Source: Diadophis punctatus similis | Lineage: Eukaryota > Chordata > Lepidosauria > Squamata > Dipsadidae | Length of the DNA stretch: 64,000 nucleotides | Reading direction: 5' to 3' | NCBI GenBank assembly: GCA_023053685.1 | Contig: JALIGW010000029.1 | Location: 4,970,501 to 5,034,500 of the forward strand | Shown here: positions 56,276 through 64,000 of the stretch, one piece after another | Layout of the letters: every line of letters begins with the position of its first letter | How positions within the stretch are numbered: the first letter of the stretch is position 1 | Notes under the pieces: generated by a model | What the model saw: only the letters and a program-made list of their open reading frames with translations | Told to the model about the DNA's origin: nothing | The model's database searches: none | Translations under genes and position numbers: made by a program

Positions 56276-57000
56276 AAATGTTGTAAATAAATAAATTCAT
56301 GCTTAGTGCACTCTATGAACCCAAGTATAGAAAGTGACTTTTCATTAAGAAACTATTAGCCTAGTCCAGGAAGGACGGCTTCTAGCCATTTTTTGAGCTA
56401 CCAATGGTTATTTCTGCAAAGACCAGTTTTTCCTGCCTTCCTGGAGGAACTAGGAAAATTCTGCAGGTGTTTTGCTACTATTCTCTGATCCCTCCCTGTA
56501 ATTACATCACACGGAGAGAATGTAAGCCTTGTAATTAAATTAATAATAAAGGAAAGTGGTATAAATAGAAGGGATCTGTTGTCCAGATTTTTTGCAGCCC
56601 AGCTTGGCTGCTCCTGCTCCACAAAGGCCCACCTTTCGGTAAATGGCAGGTCTCCACTGGGCCCAATTACGTAGATGGATAAAGAGATCCCAGCACATGT
56701 ATTCCTACTGCATTGGAAGAATTGCTATCTTCATCTGACATCTTGATAGGAAATTGTGGTCTGGCAAACATCCTGATAAAAATTGGGACAAAAGTTCTAT
56801 TAAATAATGAATTTGCACTGAGATATACTTGATAGCAATAAAGATGGAAAATTAAGTTGGAAGAACTTCTTTGATTTTGTAAAATAATTTGACTTACTGG
56901 TATAAGATTGTACATGAGAGATCACCTGCTAATCTTAATCCCAAATATTATTCTGAAAGTCTAAAGCAGTTGCAATATTTAGTTTGAAGGGAGGGAATGT

Positions 57001-57570
57001 AGGTAGTCCTTGACTTACAACCATTCGTTTAGTGACTGAAGTTACAATGTTGAAAAAGTGGATTTGAGGGCGATCCGGCTGAGACATCTGTCACCCCATT
57101 GATCGCCAGGGTTGATTCAGCTGATCTGGCTGGCTAGGTGGGTGTCCCCTTCCTCCCTCACCGCTTCATGTACATCTCTCCCAAAGCTGCGCGCTCGGTG
57201 GAAGAGGACGACCATCCCAGATAGAAAGAGTGTACTGATCTTCAGTCAAGGGTAATGTTGAAAAAGTGACTTATGACCATTTGTCAACAAGATTGTTGCA
57301 GCATCCCCATGGTCACAGCATGTATTTATGATGGCTGTAGTATCTCAGGGTCATGTGATCATAAGGTTGCAAGCCAACATGACCCTGGGACACTACAGCA
57401 AAGTAAATGGGGAAGTCAGATTCATTTAACAACCATGTGATTAACAACAACTGCAGTGATTCACCTAACAACTGTGAAAAGAAAGGTCATAAAATCTCAC
57501 CTAATAAATGTCTCTCTTAACAACAGAAATTTTAGGCTTAATTGTGGTCATAAGTCAAGGTCTACTAGTA
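57001..57570. mobile_element. TA-MITE interrupted by a 7SK retropseudogene
   Basis: The left end AGGTAGTCCTTGACTTACAA starts after TA. The right end CATAAGTCAAGGTCTACTAG is degenerate. Family blocks on either side (AGTGACTGAAGTTACAATGT before; GACTTATGACCATTTGTCAA after) are separated by the 7SK copy and its duplicated target. Confidence 0.82.
57060..57253 (+). pseudogene. RN7SK: 7SK RNA retropseudogene, 3'-truncated
   Basis: 7SK RNA is the pol III transcript that sequesters P-TEFb through HEXIM. These about 194 bp match its 5' part with scattered changes: GGATTTGAGGGCGATCCGGC, CATCTGTCACCCCATTGATC, CTGGCTGGCTAGGTGGGTGT, CCCCTTCCTCCCTCACCGCT, GAAGCTGCGCGCTCGGT-type sequence, GAAGAGGACGACCATCCC, and TCAGTCAAGGGT at the end. 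Both GATC motifs of the HEXIM-binding hairpin remain. The copy stops near RNA position 194 of about 331. A 15-bp duplication AATGTTGAAAAAGTG (57046-57060, 57254-57268) encloses it and no A tail follows. It sits in a MITE and lacks the 7SK promoter, so it is a retrocopy. Confidence 0.93.
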
Positions 57571-58959
57571 CTGTAGAGGACTTTACCTCTTACTATCTAT
57601 TTATTTGCTAATCATATATAAAACACCAATTCTTTTATGGTATGTGGGACATGAGTACATATGTATTTTTGTTCATCAAACATGAGAACAAAATCAACTT
57701 GGACTCTTTCCACTTTTGTACTTCAGATGGCTCATGGTTCTTAAACATGCAAGAGAGAGAAAGAGAGAGATAATGCATGTTTAAAATTCAGAAGAAAATT
57801 TCATTGAGTTTAGGACTACAGCCTAATTTTCTGTCTTGAATAAAGTTAATTTTGTTTCTAATCTATTTTCCTATTGCCTTACAAAATGTTCCAATTTGTT
57901 CTTAGTGAAAAGTGCTCTATTCACTTCAATAAACTGATATGGTCCTTGGGAATAAGTACCATTTTTAAGCACTGACATCCCACTGATACTTTTTTTAAAA
58001 AAATCAGTTTGAGCTCTTTATCAAAGTGCTCAGAATGGCAAAAAGAAAAAAAGAACCTAAGTATAGAGAATCTTCAAACATAGAATCAAGCTCCGTGCAC
58101 CTGAGTTATTACAGTACGGCACAACAATCCTGACCCACAATCTAAAAATACAAATTAAATATTGAGTAAGAATACAGGCTAATCAGAGAGACAAAGAAAA
58201 CAAATTGTCTGCGCTCTGAAAAAGGGTGTGAGGCAGGAAAGAAAGAAAAAAAATCCCTAGTCACTGTAGTCAATTAAATCAGTACAGATTTAATTACAGG
58301 ACACGCAAAATCAAATCCTTTCACTTGATGATCCCACTGCTGCCAAATCCCCCCTTCGGAATTTGACTAAAGTATCCTGGCACGCACACCCTTTTTTTTT
58401 TAATTAGGGAAACCCTAATACAATAAAGTTCTGAAATTGCATGTTTTTGTTACACGCCTCATTTCTTGGGGTGAGACGGGGCATCTGTACGCAGAGGAAG
58501 CGGAACAATAGAGCCAACGAAACCCGTACCGTGGACTGGTTTCTGACTAATTCTTTAGGATTGCGCAAGTCTAGCTATAATTCTCGGGGAAAAGCCTCGC
58601 CGAATTTCTCGGGGCCCATCGCAGAGCAACCATTCAGAGGGTTGAACGGTAAAAGTGTTAACAAAACTATTTCAAATCCCGGATCAGAGAAGAGAGGAAA
58701 TAGAAATCTGTAAGTGAAACATGTTGGAGCCTGATTCTTCCCCGTGGAATGGAATGTTTCCCTTTTGAGAAGATTCTTCAGCGCGCTGGAATTAAAAAAA
58801 AAATCGGGCTTCTATCTTTTTAGCGGAAGCGTCCTTCCCTTTATGATTTTAAAAGTTCTTTGCACATTTCTCCTGTCATTTTTTTTTCTATTTTCCTTTT
58901 TGTCTTTTTTATTTTTAACAAAAAAAAAATCTACAATGAAGTTTCCTATTGGATAGCCT
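57571..58959. other. No recognised feature; approach to the CpG island
   Basis: The sequence is AT-rich and non-coding, becoming less so after about 58440. No exon can be supported. Confidence 0.5.
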
Positions 58960-60130
58960 AGGATCCCTGATTGATGCCCGCCTCCCATTGGATCTGTGCG
59001 GGAGCTGACATCACTTCGGGAAAGAGGGGCTGGGCAGGACGCTCACTGTGTCACCGCCCGCCTGCTCTGCCTTTGGCTGGGTGCAACTTCCATTTTAGGT
59101 GTTGGAACTGAGCAAGGGGGGGTTGGGGGTGGGGGGAGCGGCGAAAGATCCCGCAGGGAAAAAGAGAGAGAGAGAGAAGGAGGGAGGGAAGGAGAAGGAG
59201 GAGGAGGGAAGCTTCACGAAATCGTTACTGCTTTCCTCCGTCTTTTGTCCGTGAGATTTTAAAGCTCTCGTTGACAAGAGATTTTTATCCTTAGATTCCT
59301 TAAGCGCTTTGTTAGGAAATCGCACGCTTATCTTCTCTTTCTCCTCCTCCTCCTTTGCATTTGCAGGAGGACAACGAGGCACCTAGTCCAGGAGACTATG
59401 CGAAGTTGTCAACTCGAATGATTAGGAAAGACCTAGCGGAACAGTTGGGATCGTGGCACTCCAAAAGGAAAAGAAAAGTGCTCCTCTTCCTCTCCGTCGC
59501 CCTCGTCCTGATTTTTTTTTAAAACCTTCAAGGGGTGGTGGTGAAGCAAACTTGCTTTCCGAAGCAGCCGCGGAAGGGGACCGCCAGATTCCCGGAGAGA
59601 GAGCAAAGCGAGGGGGGGAAAGCCCAAGGTAAGGCGATTTTGTAATAATTGCATCTGACTGCCTCTCTCCGCCGCCCGCCCCTCTCGCGCCTGACTTCTG
59701 ATTGGGCATGGAAGATCCCCCCTATTTCGGGGGGTCGATTCTCTCCGTTGCCCACCCGGATGACCCCTCCCCCCTCTCTTTCGGGGGGGGCGGCGGCCGA
59801 GGGGGAGGGAGCCAAGGAGTTCCCGGGAAGCGGATCAACTTGGATCTTCGGAGATCTTGCTGGAAAAAAAGAAGGGAGCGGAGGAAAGAGGCGAGAGGGC
59901 AAAGATTGCATCGGCGGCGCCGTCCTGCAGCGAAGAGCACAGTGCGGGGTGGATCCCGTTTCGCTTCTCCCAGGTGCCTTTGGGTGGGGGGGGCTCTCCT
60001 GCTTTTCGGAGCTGCTTTCCTGCTTCAAAGTAAGCTTCCGTATCGAACCAGCAAAACTTTCCTCCTGGGTGGAAGCATAATAAATTCCTCTTGAAAGAGT
60101 GGGGGTGGGAGGGGAGTGGGCCTACCATCC
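58960..60130 (+). promoter_or_regulatory. CTNND1: CpG-rich island with probable non-coding first exon, likely CTNND1
   Basis: This is the largest GC/CpG-rich block in the window. It has CCTCCCATTGGATC (CCAAT type) near 58982, a GCTGACATCACTTC CRE-like site near 59006, a GA-rich tract (59160-59210) and a consensus donor, AAGCCCAAG/GTAAGGCG, after 59628. The many ORFs on both strands are GC-driven. In human and other vertebrates the gene after BTBD18 is CTNND1 (p120-catenin), whose first exon is non-coding and which points away from BTBD18. The gene name rests on synteny alone; no catenin coding sequence is present. Confidence 0.6.
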
Positions 60131-62196
60131 GGCATTGGGAGGTAACCGGGGTTTGTAAAGACTTGGATCTGCGTCGGGTTGTCGTCTTAAAGCAACGTTA
60201 CTGTTGTGCGGGGGTAGGGGGTATTAAAGTGTTGTGCTTCTGTTTAAAACTCTGGAGAAGTTTTCCTTAGTTTGTGAATCTTGCAAATGCGTAAAGTCCC
60301 TAGGGGAGTTCTTAAACAAAGCTTTAAAAAAAACAACAACTCTGGAATGTCTTGCAAAATCACCAATGCTGGGTTGTAGTGCAGTGTTATTTTGTTTTTT
60401 CTGTTAGTAGTCCTGAATTCTGCGCAGGTGGGTCTCCTACAGTTGAAAGCACCAAAACCTTTGCTACCTGAATTGTTGAAGTTATGAGTAATTTATCTGC
60501 ATTTCCTCCTACCCATCCCATTTTGCCCTCCCCTGCCTATTATGCTCCCCAAACTTACTTTTTCCTCTTGCCCCTCTCTCATTTTTAAAAATGTGAATTC
60601 CTTGGGGCAGAGGCCAGGTTTTGGTGACTGCTAATTGTCATGTAGATTCACAGGGTGTGGCTATCATTTTCACTTATGTGCTTGTGATTTCTGTGGTGGG
60701 ACTTTCTATTAAAAGCTGCTAAAGAAAGCTGGTTTGGGGTCCTGTGGAAATCCGGTTGCTAAATGAAGATGTTGACAATAGTGTAAACTCTTTTTGTAGC
60801 ACATTGTACCTTACACAAATAGCATATTCAAAAGAGGGCAGAGTTAAAATTTGGCCATTGAAGAAGAGGTAGCATTCCCCTATTGCCTGTTCTTGCTATT
60901 ACATTCTTGCCATTTTGCTGTTTCTCTCCATGTCCTGATAATTCGGTGGAATTACACTAGAAACCTTGCTTAGCCACCAAATCCCTAAGAAAGAGCCTTT
61001 TCTCTGAGAAAGCAGAACACAAAGGCACTTCAAAAAAACAAGGGAGGAGCTTTCTTCCTTTGGGTTTAAACCAACACAGTGGCTTGTGGGTTTAGTAGTT
61101 GCAAAACAGGATAATAATTTATCTGAAACCCTGAAAATCTTGGTTTTCTCCCAGTGTAAACACATGCATATAAAAGAAAATCATATTCTCTCCAAACACA
61201 AAGAAAGCATCAGATTGGCTAGTACCTAGGCAACTTTCCCTCTGATTCCCTTGAGATCTATTGCTAAGCATTATACATTAATGATATGGGGCAGTGGTTT
61301 AGGGTTCAAGCCAGCCAGGTTCAAGTGCCTATTTGTCCTCTACTTTTTTTTATATGGCTCTGCCATTTAGAGTACATTTGCTGGAGAACCTGAGCAGTGG
61401 GGAGAAACCCCTGATACCTTTGGTCCAGAATTTCAAACTCTGGAAAATGAAGTGCTTGAGCTTGGTACATGTTTTCCTAAGGCAAAGAAGACTGATTCTA
61501 TTTCTGGTGATGGCATTTTTGTGCCAGAAAGGAACCATGTCTGAGAGAAGAGATAAAGCTTCATTTTATCTAAACAGGGAACCTGCAAGAAATCATTAGT
61601 AAGGTGACTCTTTTTTCATGCCTAAATTGTCTTGTATTTCTGGTAAACCTTATGATATGGGAACTCTACATACAGTATTAAAGAAAGCAGCAGTGAAGTA
61701 CTGTACATGTGAATATCTAAAATGTATGAGAGCTTTTCAGGAAGCAAAGTTCAGCTACTTATCAATGCTGAATTACGTTATGGGGTGGGGCAGTTTACCT
61801 CCATTTTAAAGAGCCCTTGCTTCTTTAAGGGCAGCAGTAAGTTCATGGTAGAGAAACTGTCGTTCTGTATATTTTAAAAAAATATTGAGCCAAGTTTGAC
61901 AAAGATAATGACGAACTGGAGAGCTGTAGTTTGCTTATTCTTTTTATATGCATCAAATTGCACATTGAGGAAAAAAACCTCAACCACACAAATGCTGTGT
62001 GGTACGCTTCAGAGTCAGTATGTTTGGGCTGGAAGGCCAGTGAGCTAAAGTGTAAAGCTTTGTATTTATTACTTTTGTATGTAGAACTGGGAAGTAAATC
62101 CAACTCTTTTTAGTGCATATGGATCCTTTGGGAGTCAGGTTTAGAAGCACACCCTGCAAACTTTGGCTAGTTTTATTTCCAGTTAACTTTTTAACT
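60131..62196. other. No recognised feature; probable CTNND1 intron 1
   Basis: This is unique-looking sequence downstream of the donor at 59628. ORFs of 60-90 codons near 60899, 61333 and 61843 have no recognisable domain. Confidence 0.45.
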
Positions 62197-62204
62197 CTCT
62201 AGGT

Positions 62205-62329
62205 CAGGGGTGTCAAACTGGCGGCCCGCGGGCCAGAATGCGTCACACGCAGGCCACAGCCACCCCAGTTCCACAAAGGGAAAAAACGATACATCATGTG
62301 ACAGCAACGTGGCGAGTTTGACACCCATG
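62205..62329. mobile_element. hAT-type MITE (same family as 664-798)
   Basis: The ends are CAGGGGTGTCAAACTGG and GCGAGTTTGACACCCATG. CTCTAGGT is duplicated at 62197-62204 and 62330-62337. The interior retains ATGCGTCA and ACATCATGTGACAGC, also found in the 664 copy. Confidence 0.93.
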
Positions 62330-62337
62330 CTCTAGGT

Positions 62338-62761
62338 CAGTGATGGCGAACCTATGGCACGGGTGCCACAGGTGGCACGCGGAGCCATATCTGCCGGCAC
62401 GCGAGCTGTTGCTCTAGCTCAGCTCCAGCGCGCATGTGTGTGCCTGTCAGCTGATTTTTGGCTTGCGCGGAGGCTCTGGGAGGGCGATTTCGACCTCTGG
62501 AGGGCCTCCGGGGTGGCAGGGAGAGCGTTTTCGCCCTCCCCAAGCTCCAAGAAAGCCTCTGGAGCCTGGGGAGGGCAAAAGACAGGCCTAACGGGCCCAC
62601 TGGAAGTCGGAAAATGGGGGAGTGAGGGGGTCGCGCACACATGCGCAGGGGGGTGGGGCGAGTGAGGGGCTTTGAATTATGGGTGTGGGCACGCACGCAC
62701 GTACGATAGCGCGTGTGCGCACTATTTCGGCACCCGAGGAAAAAAAGGTTCGCCATCACTG
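62338..62761. mobile_element. hAT-type MITE ('CAGTGATGGCGAACC' family)
   Basis: The ends are CAGTGATGGCGAACCTATGG and AAGGTTCGCCATCACTG. It is flanked by CTCTAGGT at 62330-62337 (shared with the upstream MITE) and 62762-62769. The GC-rich interior produces spurious ORFs. Confidence 0.94.
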
Positions 62762-62769
62762 CTCTAGGT

Positions 62770-64000
62770 TAAATCCACTTTGTTTCCCACATGAATTAAA
62801 ATATCATCAGAACAGGTGCTGATATGGCTAATTGAAAGGTCAGATCTGTTTAATAAATTGTGACATTCGTAGCAGGAGAAATAGAGAAACACACTGGCTT
62901 GGATTGACAAATAGGTAAAATTAAGTGAATGGATTATGATTCTGTAATGTGAACTCAGTAAACTAAGCTGCTTCTAATCATACTATAAAGTTTTATAAGT
63001 TGATGAAGGGGAAAACAGTGGGCTGAATCTAGGCTTAGTCATATGTAAAATAGATTGGGTGAAATCAGTAGGGCTTAATGTAGTCATAACTAACTTAATT
63101 ACACAAGTTGCAGTAATTGAAATTGTTGGCTATACTTCTAAGAACAATGAGAATTGATGTGTCTGGAGGGTGCCAAGCTGGAGAAGGTGAATTTAACACA
63201 AGTTGCCTGAAATGGAAGACCATGTTTTGCTAGAAGGTAGCTTAGGTAAAAGAGGTGAAAATAACAGGGGTCGGGTTTTTGCAGGTGTTTTAGCTACTGA
63301 ATATTATATGGCATTATAAGAAATGGAACACTATGTTGGTTATTTTCACCAACATTTTTCAAAATGGGAGTTTAAATTACTTCTGTTTAGGAATGAATGT
63401 GATAAAACTAAAAACCTGGAGCAGAATATAATATAACTGGGGTTATTGGGGTCGCCTCTGTTAGGAGTGACAACATTACCACTGATGACTTATATAACAC
63501 ATTCATTCTTGAAACATAATTTAGGAGCTGCTGAAATATTGGTCAATCAAGGGACTTCTGATTTATTCTGAGTACAGTATATAGACAGGGAGGGGGACAG
63601 ACTTACTCATTACCATCATCTGAGTCATTGAAGGGAGGACTAAGGTTGACTTTGTAAAGAAATATAAACTATGGTGACTTTCCCTTGTAGTATAAGTTCC
63701 TATTTTATGGCCTTTATGCAACCACAAGAACTGAAGAAAGAGAAAGTAGACAAGAGAAGTCAGAAAGTACTGATAAAGAAGATTAAGATTCTTCTGAGTG
63801 ATGGAAAAGAGAACATCCATGCATTCCCGTAATTCTGAATTCACAGTTCCTGAAGTGTGCTTTGGAAAAAAAGGACAATCATTCAAGTTAATCAGTAGTT
63901 AATCTGCACTTGACTTGGATTTTGGAAGGTTTAAAGAAATGGGGGTGGAAATGTGCCTCTGTTTAATATAGCACTTCCAACATGGATTAATCAATGTATC
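62770..64000. other. No recognised feature
   Basis: This is AT-rich sequence to the window edge with no supported exon. It is probably intronic if the CTNND1 assignment is right. Confidence 0.45.

Noticed and set aside
56089..56277. Poly-Asn/Ile-Ser ORF
   Set aside because: It is the translation of a TTA/ACTAAT microsatellite.
57060..57253. Functional 7SK gene
   Set aside because: It lacks the 3' 40% of the RNA, sits in a MITE between target duplications, and has no upstream pol III promoter elements (TATA/PSE) that I can see.
59095..60128. ORFs of 70-166 codons in the 59-60 kb island
   Set aside because: They are open on both strands by GC content and Pro/Arg/Gly-rich without a domain. 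The region is better read as a promoter with a non-coding exon.

Overview
The window is vertebrate nuclear DNA. Genes are split by GT-AG introns, three promoters lie in CpG-rich stretches, and most of the rest is transposon debris. The repeats point to a squamate reptile, probably a snake: TA-flanked MITEs with a 'CAGGTAGTCC' terminal repeat, several hAT MITE families, CR1-like, L1 and other non-LTR LINEs, tRNA-type SINEs, a Helitron, and a long GATA microsatellite. The species is an inference from repeats I recognise. No database was searched.

Four genes were read exon by exon. MED19 (minus strand, 5 exons, 239 aa) and TMX2 (plus strand, 8 exons, 296 aa) diverge from a shared 409-bp promoter. 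SELENOH (plus strand, 3 coding exons plus a non-coding first exon, 131 aa) is a selenoprotein with an in-frame TGA and a 3'UTR SECIS hairpin. BTBD18 (minus strand, 2 coding exons, 707 aa) runs tail to tail with SELENOH; their polyadenylation signals are about 0.9 kb apart. This is the human 11q12 order MED19-TMX2-SELENOH-BTBD18, where CTNND1 comes next. A CpG-rich island at about 58.96-60.13 kb with a good splice donor is therefore probably the non-coding first exon of CTNND1. No CTNND1 coding exon lies in the window.

Layout: 1-5.6 kb MED19; 5.6-6.0 kb bidirectional promoter; 6.0-17.7 kb TMX2, its introns holding hAT, LINE and nested MITE insertions; 17.7-20.2 kb repeats; 20.2-29.8 kb SELENOH, with a Helitron in intron 2 and a palindromic mariner in intron 3; 29.8-30.7 kb convergent gap; 30.7-35.9 kb BTBD18, with a probable promoter at 40.3-40.6 kb; 40.6-59 kb a gene-free, AT-rich, repeat-dense stretch; 59-64 kb the start of the next gene.

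The genes do not form one pathway: a Mediator subunit, an ER thioredoxin-like membrane protein, a nuclear redox selenoprotein and a nuclear BTB protein. The less ordinary content is in the repeats: a 3'-truncated, tailless 7SK RNA retropseudogene; an L1 insertion whose 5' end is a mariner that itself carries a 114-bp patch of the same L1; five near-perfect fold-backs without transposon ends; and two unrelated hAT MITEs sharing one 8-bp target, which is present three times.
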